From contig MEGD01000004.1 in NCBI GenBank assembly GCA_001725355.1, positions 65,720 to 129,719 on the forward strand: DNA of 64,000 nucleotides, written 5' to 3'. The notes under the pieces were generated by a model that was given only the letters and a program-made list of their open reading frames with translations, was not told where the DNA came from and ran no database searches. How positions within the stretch are numbered: position 1 is the first letter of the stretch; every line of letters begins with the position of its first letter. Both the position numbers and the translations under genes were made by a program. This DNA is from Novosphingobium sp. SCN 66-18. GTDB taxonomy: Bacteria; Pseudomonadota; Alphaproteobacteria; Sphingomonadales; Sphingomonadaceae. Below are positions 54,712-64,000 of this stretch, piece by piece.

Positions 54712-55365
54712 TCAGACGATCTTCTGGCCGGTCTTTGCCCAGTCGGCAAGGAAGCCTTCGATGCCCTTGTCGGTCAGGACGTGCTTGAACAGGCCCTTGA
54801 TGACCGCGGGCGGCGCGGTGATCACGTCCGCGCCGATCTTGGCGGATTCCAGCACATGCACGCCATGGCGGATCGAGGCGACGAGAATCTCGGTGGCGAA
54901 GGCGTAGTTGTCGTAGATCAGGCGAATGTCGCGGATCAGTTCCATGCCGTCGAAGCCGTTATCGTCATGCCGGCCGACGAAGGGCGAGATGAAGCTCGCC
55001 CCCGCCTTGGCGGCGAGCAGGGCCTGGTTGGCCGAGAAGCACAGCGTGACGTTGACCATCGTGCCATCGCCGGTCAGCTTCTTGCAGGTCTTCAGCCCGT
55101 CGATCGTCAGCGGCACCTTGATGCACACGTTGTCGGCGATCTTCCGCAGGATTTCCGCCTCGCGCATCATGCCTTCGTGATCGAGCGCGACCACTTCGGC
55201 GGAAACCGGCCCTTCGACAAGACCGCAGATTTCCTTCGTAACCTCTATGAAATCCCTGCCGGATTTTGCAATCAGCGAAGGATTGGTGGTCACGCCGTCG
55301 AGCAGGCCGGTGGCGGCGAGGTCGGCGATTTCGGCGGTATCGGCAGTATCGACGAAGAACTTCAT
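54712..55365 (-). CDS. fsa: Fructose-6-phosphate aldolase / small transaldolase
   Basis: A 217-residue small transaldolase-type enzyme. [25 protein letters not shown] and the Schiff-base lysine K83 in CIKVPLT are typical. Members act as transaldolase or as fructose-6-phosphate aldolase, and sequence alone does not decide which. It is divergent from priA across a 126-base gap. Confidence 0.9.
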   Translation of the reverse strand: MKFFVDTADTAEIADLAATGLLDGVTTNPSLIAKSGRDFIEVTKEICGLVEGPVSAEVVALDHEGMMREAEILRKIADNVCIKVPLTIDGLKTCKKLTGDGTMVNVTLCFSANQALLAAKAGASFISPFVGRHDDNGFDGMELIRDIRLIYDNYAFATEILVASIRHGVHVLESAKIGADVITAPPAVIKGLFKHVLTDKGIEGFLADWAKTGQKIV

Positions 55366-55491
55366 GGGTGTGGTCCTGACCGGAAAGTGATTCCCTGACG
55401 CCTATAGCGCGTGGCGGGCGCAAGTGTATCCCCATGCCAGAGGCTGCGCCCCTTTGCCCGTGCACGATCCGCCCCATATAACCAGCCACGA

Positions 55492-57660
55492 ATGAACCGC
55501 GTCCGCTGCCTCGTCTTCAACGCCGCCCTCGGCCCGCTGGACTACCGCGTGCCCGATGGCATGGCGGTGGAGCCGGGCTCCGTGGTGATCGCGCCGCTTG
55601 GGCCCCGCCAGATCATCGGCGTGGTGTGGGAGGCGGAGCGGCTGCCCGGCACCGAGGTTCCCGATTCGAAGCTGCGGCCACTCCTCGCCACGCTGCCGGT
55701 GCCGCCGCTGACATCGCCGCTCCGCCGGCTGATCGAATGGTGCGCCGACTATTACCTCGCCCCGATCGCTTCGGTTGCGCGCATGGCGCTGTCGAGCACG
55801 GCAGCGCTGCGCGGTGGCGGCACGATCACCGAATACCGCCTGACCGGGCGGGAACCGACTGGACGGATCACCCCGCAACGCGCGCAGGCGCTGGACCTGT
55901 TGATCGACCAGCAGGCGACGATCCGCGAACTGGCCGAGATCGCTGGCGTGTCCGACGGCGTCCTGCGCGGGATGGTCAATGCCGGCCTGCTCGAACCGGT
56001 GCTGGTGGACAGCGACCGCCCCTACCCCGCGCCCGATCCGCGCCATGCCGTGCCGGATCTTTCGGACCAGCAGCGCGAAGCCGCAGCCAAGTTCGTCGCG
56101 GCAGTGGAAGAGCACGCCTTCCGCCCGTTTCTGCTCGATGGCGTGACCGGATCGGGCAAGACCGAGACCTATTTCGAAGCCATCGCCCGCGCGATCGGGA
56201 AACGGCAGCAAGTGCTGGTGCTGCTACCCGAAATCGCACTGACCGAAAGTTTCCTCAAGCGTTTCGAGGCGCGCTTCGGCGTCGCGCCGGTGACCTGGCA
56301 TTCCTCGCTCAAGTCCTCGGAGCGCCGCCGCGCCTGGCGCGCCATCGCTGCGGGCGAGGCGCGCGTGGTGGTGGGCGCGCGCTCCGCGCTGTTCCTGCCC
56401 TTCGCGCGGCTGGGCCTGATCGTCGTCGACGAGGCGCATGAAATCTCGTTCAAGCAGGACGAAGGCGTGCGCTACAACGCGCGCGACGTGGCGGTGATGC
56501 GCGCCCGGTTCGAGAGCCTGCCGGTAATCCTCGCCAGCGCCACGCCGGCACTCGAAAGCCTGCAGATGGCCGAAGCGGGCCGCTACGAGCGTGTGGTGCT
56601 GCCCGACCGCTTTGGCGGGGCGTCGCTGCCGGACATCGCGGTGGTCGATCTGCGCGAACAGCAACCGCCGCGCGGCCACTGGCTTGCGCCTTCGCTGGTG
56701 GAAGCACTGAAGGACCGCCTGGAAAAGGGCGAACAATCGCTGCTGTTCCTCAACCGGCGCGGCTATGCCCCGCTCACGCTGTGCCGCAACTGCGGCTATC
56801 GCTTCCAGTGCCCAAACTGCTCCGCCTGGCTGGTCGAGCACCGCCTGTCGCGCCGGCTGGCCTGCCACCACTGCGGGCACGAAGTGCCGACGCCCGACAA
56901 ATGCCCCGAATGCGGCGAGCCGGACTGCCTCGTCGCCTGCGGGCCGGGCGTGGAACGCATCGCTGATGAGGTCGCAGAAATCCTGCCACAGGCGCGGGTT
57001 GCGCTGGTAACTTCAGACACGCTGACAAGTCCTGCCAAGGCCGCCGAATTCGTGGAGCGGGCATCGAACAAGGCGATCGACGTGATCGTCGGCACCCAGC
57101 TCGTGACCAAGGGCTATCACTTCCCCGACCTGACGCTGGTTGGCGTGATCGATGCCGACATGGGCCTGGAAGGCGGCGATCTGCGCGCGGCGGAGCGCAC
57201 CTATCAGCAGATCGCCCAGGTGGCCGGGCGGGCCGGGCGCGGCGAGAAGCCGGGCGAAGTCCTGATCCAGACCCGCCATCCCGACGCGCCCGTGATCGAG
57301 GCACTGGCCAGCGGCGACCGCGACGCTTTCTACGCCGCCGAGACCGAAGCGCGCCGCGACGCCGGCGCGCCCCCGTTCGGGCGCTGGGCGGCGATCATCG
57401 TCTCGAGCGAGGACGAGGCCGAAGCGCGCGAGGCGGCGCGCGCCATTGGCGGCACCCGCCCGGAACTGCCCGACGTGATGATTCTCGGCCCCGCCCCTGC
57501 CCCGCTTTCGCTGCTGCGCGGTCGCTACCGCTACCGCCTGCTTGTCAACGCGCGCCGCTCCACCGAACTCCAGCGCGTGATCCGCGCCTGGCTGGACCCG
57601 TTGCAGTTCCCGCAAGGCGTGCGCGTGGCCGTGGACATCGATCCTTACAGCTTCGTCTAA
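55492..57660 (+). CDS. priA: Primosomal protein N' (replication restart helicase PriA)
   Basis: A 722-residue PriA. The N-terminal DNA-binding part is followed by Walker A GVTGSGKTET, DEAH-box VDEAHE, and paired zinc motifs CRNCGYRFQCPNC and CHHCGH...CPEC. The helicase C region contains QVAGRAGRGEKPGEV. It restarts stalled forks. Start ATG 55492 was chosen; the frame runs to 55411 without support. Confidence 0.96.
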   Translation: MNRVRCLVFNAALGPLDYRVPDGMAVEPGSVVIAPLGPRQIIGVVWEAERLPGTEVPDSKLRPLLATLPVPPLTSPLRRLIEWCADYYLAPIASVARMALSSTAALRGGGTITEYRLTGREPTGRITPQRAQALDLLIDQQATIRELAEIAGVSDGVLRGMVNAGLLEPVLVDSDRPYPAPDPRHAVPDLSDQQREAAAKFVAAVEEHAFRPFLLDGVTGSGKTETYFEAIARAIGKRQQVLVLLPEIALTESFLKRFEARFGVAPVTWHSSLKSSERRRAWRAIAAGEARVVVGARSALFLPFARLGLIVVDEAHEISFKQDEGVRYNARDVAVMRARFESLPVILASATPALESLQMAEAGRYERVVLPDRFGGASLPDIAVVDLREQQPPRGHWLAPSLVEALKDRLEKGEQSLLFLNRRGYAPLTLCRNCGYRFQCPNCSAWLVEHRLSRRLACHHCGHEVPTPDKCPECGEPDCLVACGPGVERIADEVAEILPQARVALVTSDTLTSPAKAAEFVERASNKAIDVIVGTQLVTKGYHFPDLTLVGVIDADMGLEGGDLRAAERTYQQIAQVAGRAGRGEKPGEVLIQTRHPDAPVIEALASGDRDAFYAAETEARRDAGAPPFGRWAAIIVSSEDEAEAREAARAIGGTRPELPDVMILGPAPAPLSLLRGRYRYRLLVNARRSTELQRVIRAWLDPLQFPQGVRVAVDIDPYSFV

Positions 57661-57737
57661 ATCCGATCGAAAAGCCCGTTGCAAACCGCTGAAACCTTGT
57701 GAAACTTGTCGCGATCTTGGCGGGGGGAACAAGGCGA

Positions 57738-59291
57738 ATGCGCATTAGGATCACAAGGTTGGCGGTTGTGGCGTCCGCCGGACTGCTGCTGATAGGGGCG
57801 GTGCCTTTGCACGCGGCGGCATGGTATCGCGCCCGTACCGCGCATTTCGTGATGTACAGCGATGGCGATCCCAAGGCGCTGCGGATGCTCGCGCAAAAGG
57901 CGCAGAAGTTCGAAACGGTTCTCAACGATCGCTACAAGGCGGTATTCGACCCCGATACCCCGCCGATCGATATCTACGTTCTGCGCTCGCAGGGAAACGT
58001 CGCCAAGCTGATGGGAGGCTCCAAGACCACCGCGGGTTTCTACAAGCCGGACACCGAGGGCAGCATCATCCTGTCCAACCGGGAAGGCGCCAGCAGCGAG
58101 CTTGACCTTGATCGGGACTCGACGCTTTTCCACGAATACACGCACTATTTCATGCTGCACAACTTCGTCAGCGCCTATCCCGCGTGGTTCACCGAAGGTT
58201 TTGCCGAGTTGCTGGCGACCGTGGAATTCCCGGCCAAGGGAGGGTACGAAATCGGCCGTCCACCCAAATACCGCGCCTATGGACTGTTCATGGGAACCCC
58301 GGTGCCAATCACGACGATCCTGGGCGAATCGTCGTTCAGCGGCAATGCCGAACAGCTGGACTTCCGCTATGGCCGGTCGTGGCTGCTGACCCACATGCTG
58401 GTGGTCGGCACGGAGCGCAAAGGTCAGATGGATGCCTACCTGAACCTGGTCAACACCGGCACGGCGCTCCCCGAGGCCGCGCGGCAGGCGTTTGGCGATC
58501 TGGCCAAGCTGGACAAGGATCTCGACAAGTACCGGTCGGGACGGCTGACCTACTACAAGTTCGATATGCCCGCGTCGGATGCCCCCGAACCGGCCATCGA
58601 GCAAGTGGACGCGGTGGAAGCGCAGCTCATTCCCTATCGCCTGATGCGCCGGGCCGGCGACGATGCCGCTTCGGCGGTCGAACCACTGGCCCTGATCGCG
58701 CAGGCCAACCCCACTTCCGCGTCGGCTTGGTTCGAATTCGCCCGCGCCGCCACCGTTGCCGCGGACGAAGCTTCGGACAGCAGCGCCAAGGCGGCTCTGC
58801 GGCAACGCGCCGCCGATGCACTGGATCGCGTGCTTGCGCTTGATCCAGCGCATGTTCGCGCTCTGCTCTACAAGGCCGAGGCGCAGGCCGAACATCTGCG
58901 CTTCATCGGCAATAACGATCCCGCGCGCTGGAAGGAAGTCGGCACGCTGTTGCGCCGGGCGAACGCGGGCAATCCCAACGATCCGCTCGTGCTGTATCAA
59001 TGGTACAGGAACTTCGGGTTGCGCCGCGAGGCACCTCCGCAGAATGCTCGGGACGCGCTGGCCCGCGCATTCCAGCTTGCCCCCGACGTAACCGACATCC
59101 GCGTCGCCTATGCCTTTGACCTTGCCCGGCATGACGATTTCGCCAACGCGCTGGCAGTGGTCCGGCCCATCGCTTTCGACCCGCACAATGCCCAGGCGGG
59201 AATCTCCGTGCTCCTATCGTTGCGGGAAATGCAGAAGCGCCGGGACCAGGAGAAGAAGGACGGCAAGGCCTCGGTCAACGCAGCGCATTGA
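57738..59291 (+). CDS. Exported peptidase MA-like zinc metallopeptidase with TPR-like tail
   Basis: A 517-residue protein with a signal peptide (LAVVASAGLLLIGAVPLHAAA). HEYTH (H132, E133, H136) is a zinc-metallopeptidase HEXXH motif, with a downstream Glu (E153 in FTEGFAELL), typical of the MA-like group. The C-terminal half is helical with repeating ALRQRAADALDRVLAL-type units, possibly TPR. ATG 57738 follows AAGGCG. Peptidase activity is inferred from the motif; substrate unknown. It converges with ada across a hairpin. Confidence 0.8.
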   Translation: MRIRITRLAVVASAGLLLIGAVPLHAAAWYRARTAHFVMYSDGDPKALRMLAQKAQKFETVLNDRYKAVFDPDTPPIDIYVLRSQGNVAKLMGGSKTTAGFYKPDTEGSIILSNREGASSELDLDRDSTLFHEYTHYFMLHNFVSAYPAWFTEGFAELLATVEFPAKGGYEIGRPPKYRAYGLFMGTPVPITTILGESSFSGNAEQLDFRYGRSWLLTHMLVVGTERKGQMDAYLNLVNTGTALPEAARQAFGDLAKLDKDLDKYRSGRLTYYKFDMPASDAPEPAIEQVDAVEAQLIPYRLMRRAGDDAASAVEPLALIAQANPTSASAWFEFARAATVAADEASDSSAKAALRQRAADALDRVLALDPAHVRALLYKAEAQAEHLRFIGNNDPARWKEVGTLLRRANAGNPNDPLVLYQWYRNFGLRREAPPQNARDALARAFQLAPDVTDIRVAYAFDLARHDDFANALAVVRPIAFDPHNAQAGISVLLSLREMQKRRDQEKKDGKASVNAAH

Positions 59292-59317
59292 AAGAGCGGC
59301 TATCATCCGCATCCTTG

Positions 59318-59346
59318 CCGGGCCGGACTGCTGCTTCCCGGCCCGG
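59318..59346. terminator. Bidirectional hairpin between convergent genes
   Basis: CCGGGCCGG (59318-59326) and CCGGCCCGG (59338-59346) form a 9-bp perfect inverted repeat in the 57-base gap between the peptidase gene and ada. It has no strong T tract. Confidence 0.55.
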
Positions 59347-59348
59347 AA

Positions 59349-60437
59349 TCAAGCGCTTTCGCGGGCGAGCAACGCGCGCTTGATGTCGAGGCCATAGGCA
59401 TAGCCGCCCAGCGTGCCGTCCGAGCGAATCACCCGGTGGCAGGGGATCAGCACGGCCACGTTGTTCGCGCCGTTGGCGGACCCGGTCGCTCGCACGGCGG
59501 CAGGCTTGCCCACGGCCGCGGCGACTTCGGCGTAACTGCGGGTTTCGCCGGGCGGAATGCGGCGCAGTTCGCGCCACACCGCCTGCTGGAACGCGGTGCC
59601 GTCCACGTCGAGCGGCAGGTCCGGCATTTCCGCTGGATGGTCGCAGGCGGCGATGGCCGCTTCGCGCAGGGCCGCCACGTATTCGCCGCCGCGCACCAGC
59701 CTGGCATGGGGGAAGCGGGCGCGCAGATCGGCCTCGTCCTCGTTGAACGAAAGCCGGCAGATGCCGCGTGCGGTTGCCGCCAGCAGCATCGGCGCAAGGC
59801 TCGTCTCCGCGATGTCCCAATGGATCTCGACGTTCGCGCCACCGTTGCGCCAGGCCGATGGAGTCATCCCCAGTTCCTTTCCGGTTTCCTCATAAAAGCG
59901 GCTGGGCGCCGAATAGCCCGCCGCATAGACCGCCTCGGTCACGTTGCCCGCCGTCTCCAGCGCCTGCCGCGCCCGTTCGGCCCGTCGCTCACGCGCATAG
60001 CGGGCGGGCGAAAGGCCGGTCTCCCGCTTGAACAGCCGCTGGAAGTGGTGCGGCGCATAACCGACCAGGGCCGCCAGCTCCTCGAGCCTGGGCGCGTCTT
60101 CCTCCTGCAGCAGCGCCACCGCCCGTTCGACCGCGATGCGATCGCGGCCGACCGCGTCGGGCAGGCAGCGCCGGCAGGCCCCGAAGCCCGCTGCCCGCGC
60201 CGCCGCGCCATCGGGATAGAACACCACGTTCTCACGCCGGGGCCGCCGCGCCGGGCAGCTCGGCTTGCAATAGATACCGGTAGTCAGCACCGCGCCGACA
60301 AACCGCCCGTCAAGGCTGCGATCCCGTCGCTCGAACGCGCCGTAAGCCCAGTCGGCATCAATGTCCGCTGCACTTTCCGCCGATCTGGAAGGAATGCTGC
60401 CGATCATGGCTTCCGGCATGGTTTGGGGCGACTCCAT
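59349..60437 (-). CDS. ada: Ada: bifunctional methyl-phosphotriester/O6-methylguanine-DNA methyltransferase and regulator
   Basis: A 362-residue Ada. The N-terminal zinc/methyl-acceptor cysteines are C57, C61, C88 and C91 (TTGIYCKPSC, ACRRC). An AraC-type HTH (EELAALVGYAPHHFQRLFK) comes next, and the C-terminal alkyltransferase has C333 in IPCHRV. All key residues are present, so it should repair alkylated DNA and act as an alkylation-sensing activator. The start at 60437 is divergent from the protease gene, 80 bases away; any Ada box there was not identified. Confidence 0.95.
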   Translation of the reverse strand: MESPQTMPEAMIGSIPSRSAESAADIDADWAYGAFERRDRSLDGRFVGAVLTTGIYCKPSCPARRPRRENVVFYPDGAAARAAGFGACRRCLPDAVGRDRIAVERAVALLQEEDAPRLEELAALVGYAPHHFQRLFKRETGLSPARYARERRAERARQALETAGNVTEAVYAAGYSAPSRFYEETGKELGMTPSAWRNGGANVEIHWDIAETSLAPMLLAATARGICRLSFNEDEADLRARFPHARLVRGGEYVAALREAAIAACDHPAEMPDLPLDVDGTAFQQAVWRELRRIPPGETRSYAEVAAAVGKPAAVRATGSANGANNVAVLIPCHRVIRSDGTLGGYAYGLDIKRALLARESA

Positions 60438-60517
60438 GGCACGCTTTTATCGCGATCGCGTGGCCGTCGCTTCCCGAAACTTGCGGTCAAAGCAAAACAG
60501 CGCAAGAACGCCCCATC

Positions 60518-62074
60518 ATGCCGAGTTTCCGCCGCGCGGCCCGCGCCATCGCCTTTCTGTTCCTTGCGCTGATCACCACACCGGCGCTGGCCGATCCGGC
60601 CGACATCGCGGCGGCAAGCCGCAGCGTGGTGCGCGTCGTCATCATCCAGAACGATGGCAGCAACGCCCAGCTCATCACGCACGGCAGCGGCTTCGCCATC
60701 GCGCCTGACCTGGTGGTGACCAACGCCCATGTCGTGGACGAACTGCGCCAGGACGATTCGCTGATCGTTGGCGTGGTGCCCGCGGAAGGGCGCAGCGGCT
60801 ATCAGGCACGCCTTGTCGCCTATTCGCCCCGCAACGATCTGGCGCTGCTGAAAATCGACGGCAAGGCCGCGCTTTCGCCCGTCACGCTGTTTTCGGGCGC
60901 TCCGGCGGACAGCGCAGAAGTCTATGCCGTCGGCTATCCGGGCAATGTCGATCTGGCGCAGGGCCTGTCGATGGCCGATCTGGTGACGCCGCAGGCCCCC
61001 GTGAAAGCACGCGGTTACGTTTCGGCCGGGCGCACGTCCAAATCGTTCGACACGCTGTTGCATACCGCCCCCATCGGCGCGGGCAATTCGGGCGGACCGC
61101 TGTTCGATTCGTGCGGCCGCGTGCTGGGCGTCAACAGCTTCGGTACGGTCAGCGACAACAGCACCGATTCGGCGTTCTATTTCGCCATTTCGATGCGCGA
61201 ACTGGCCGCCTTCCTGCGACAGGCCAAGGTCGAAGCGCACGTCAGCGGGCTGCCCTGCACCTCGATCGCCGACCTCGACCGCGCCGAAAGCGAACGCGCC
61301 GCCAGCGATCAGGCCCGCCAGGCCGCCGATGCCGAAGCCAGGAACGCCGCCAAGACGAAAGCGCAGGAAAAGGCGCGCCGGGATGCGGAAATCGCGGTTC
61401 TTTCGGAACGCGACAACGGCATGGCGTTGGCCGCCCTTCTGCTGGTGGCGGCGCTGCTGGCCGGCGGCAGCGCCCTGCTGTTCCTGCAGCGCGACGAGGC
61501 ACGCAACGTCCGGATCGCGGGCGGCACGGGTGCGGCACTCCTGCTCGCCGCGATCGTGACCTGGCTGGTGCGCCCCTCGCTCGAATCGATCGAGACGAGG
61601 GCGGAGGACATTCTCGCCACCGCCACTCCGACTCCTGGCTCCCCCGCCTCAGGCACGGCGACGGAAGGCACTGGGCGCATGACCTGCGTGATCGATACCC
61701 AGCGCAGCCGGGTTACCGTTTCGGACATCACCGACGTGCCGCTGGAATGGAGCGCCGATGGGTGCGTCAACGGCCGGGCGCAATACGGGTTCGCGCAGGA
61801 CGGCTGGACGCGCATCCTCGTGCCGGATGGTGAAGAGACGATTTCGGTCAACCGCTACGACCCGGCAACGCGGACCTACATCGTCGAGCGGTTCCTGATG
61901 GGATTCGACGACATGAACAAGGCCCGCGCCGAACGAAAGAAGATCGCGGCCCCGGCGTGCGGCGCCCCGGCGGACGCCGCGCGCCGCTTTGGCGAGGCGC
62001 AGCAGGCGATCAAGGCCCTGCTTCCGGCCGAACCAAACGAGCGGATGCGCTACAACTGCCAGCCGCAGCCCTGA
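60518..62074 (+). CDS. Exported trypsin-like serine protease with membrane and C-terminal domains
   Basis: A 518-residue S1C-like protease. A signal peptide (AIAFLFLALITTPALA) precedes the catalytic triad H71 (TNAHVVD), D107 (RNDLALL) and S191 (GAGNSGGPLFD). A charged coiled stretch (about 250-300) is followed by two membrane helices (about 308-330 and 340-360). A C-terminal domain of about 130 residues, which I do not recognise, contains cysteines. PDZ domains are absent, unlike DegP. The target is unknown. It is divergent from ada. Confidence 0.82.
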   Translation: MPSFRRAARAIAFLFLALITTPALADPADIAAASRSVVRVVIIQNDGSNAQLITHGSGFAIAPDLVVTNAHVVDELRQDDSLIVGVVPAEGRSGYQARLVAYSPRNDLALLKIDGKAALSPVTLFSGAPADSAEVYAVGYPGNVDLAQGLSMADLVTPQAPVKARGYVSAGRTSKSFDTLLHTAPIGAGNSGGPLFDSCGRVLGVNSFGTVSDNSTDSAFYFAISMRELAAFLRQAKVEAHVSGLPCTSIADLDRAESERAASDQARQAADAEARNAAKTKAQEKARRDAEIAVLSERDNGMALAALLLVAALLAGGSALLFLQRDEARNVRIAGGTGAALLLAAIVTWLVRPSLESIETRAEDILATATPTPGSPASGTATEGTGRMTCVIDTQRSRVTVSDITDVPLEWSADGCVNGRAQYGFAQDGWTRILVPDGEETISVNRYDPATRTYIVERFLMGFDDMNKARAERKKIAAPACGAPADAARRFGEAQQAIKALLPAEPNERMRYNCQPQP

Positions 62075-62083
62075 GAGTCCGTT

Positions 62084-62111
62084 TCAAAACGCGCGGAAGA
62101 GCGCGTTTTGA
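62084..62111 (+). terminator. Inverted-repeat terminator after the protease gene
   Basis: TCAAAACGCGC (62084-62094) and GCGCGTTTTGA (62101-62111) form an 11-bp perfect stem with a 6-base loop, 10 bases after the stop. The T run is inside the stem, so termination may work on either strand. Confidence 0.6.
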
Positions 62112-62139
62112 GCCACCGCCCGCAACGAATACGATTGCG

Positions 62140-62151
62140 CGACCTAGGTCG
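62140..62151. promoter_or_regulatory. Perfect 12-bp palindrome upstream of the ATP synthase operon
   Basis: CGACCTAGGTCG is a self-complementary 12-mer in the 205-base gap before atpH. No binding protein is recognised. It lies about 20 bases upstream of a weak promoter-like pair. Confidence 0.35.
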
Positions 62152-62170
62152 AAGGCGCGAAACTCGCATC

Positions 62171-62199
62171 TTGTAATACGACGGTTACGTTGCTAGGCG
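62171..62199 (+). promoter_or_regulatory. Weak candidate promoter of the ATP synthase operon
   Basis: TTGTAA at 62171-62176 and TAGGCG at 62194-62199 are 17 bp apart, about 80 bases before the atpH start. The -10 match is poor. Confidence 0.3.
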
Positions 62200-62279
62200 C
62201 GCCCCGTCTGCGGGCTACCACGTGTTAAAGCGTGTGCGTGGCCCAATCGGCTTATCCGAATGAAGGGGGACCTGAGCGC

Positions 62280-64000
<1,721 letters not shown>

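Overview
The window is about 66% GC and reads as chromosome of an alphaproteobacterium, most likely a sphingomonad (Novosphingobium/Sphingomonas/Sphingobium type). The evidence is the order rpmF-plsX-fabH-ihfA-merR, a class I lysyl-tRNA synthetase, a two-subunit-type CobT and an atpH-atpA start, together with protein styles typical of that order. Genus is inference. No tRNA, rRNA, CRISPR array, prophage or intact insertion sequence was seen.

Layout. 1-9.5 kb: partial HTH protein, prolyl-4-hydroxylase-like oxygenase overlapping a DUF885 peptidase, lysK, an orphan flagellin, a DinG/XPD-type helicase and a SixA-like phosphatase. 9.5-12.6 kb: phospholipid/ribosome housekeeping cluster (rpmF, plsX, fabH, ihfA, merR). 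12.8-15.3 kb: MAPEG protein, metallo-beta-lactamase-fold hydrolase, S24 repressor and a divergent mini-HTH pair. 15.4-25.5 kb: a four-gene, translationally coupled redox operon. It encodes a c554-like cytochrome, a tandem HbpS/GlcG-domain lipoprotein, an outer-membrane beta-barrel and a 1533-residue decaheme cytochrome fused to an LVIVD propeller. 25.7-32.1 kb: manA, manC, aldehyde dehydrogenase, ThDP enzyme and D-2-hydroxyacid dehydrogenase. 32.1-34.8 kb: secreted protein, RES-domain protein and cysS. 34.8-51.9 kb: a 17 kb two-partner-secretion operon (CHAT protease-like protein, CHASE2 adenylate cyclase, two FecR-like paralogues, TpsB, 2758-residue TpsA). 52.1-64 kb: nitroreductase, cobT, fsa, priA, MA-like peptidase, ada, a trypsin-like protease and the start of the ATP synthase operon.

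The two accessory blocks are the highlights. The cytochrome operon has the parts expected of a route moving electrons across the outer membrane: periplasmic multiheme carriers, a barrel and a very large heme/propeller protein. It does not look like the classical MtrCAB/PioAB sequences. The TPS operon places a giant adhesin and its transporter under one transcript with a caspase-like CHAT protein, a CHASE2-sensor cyclase and two small envelope proteins, which suggests a signalling-coupled surface-protein system. A candidate promoter overlapped by an 8-bp inverted repeat lies in front of it. Functions of both systems are inference from architecture and gene order.
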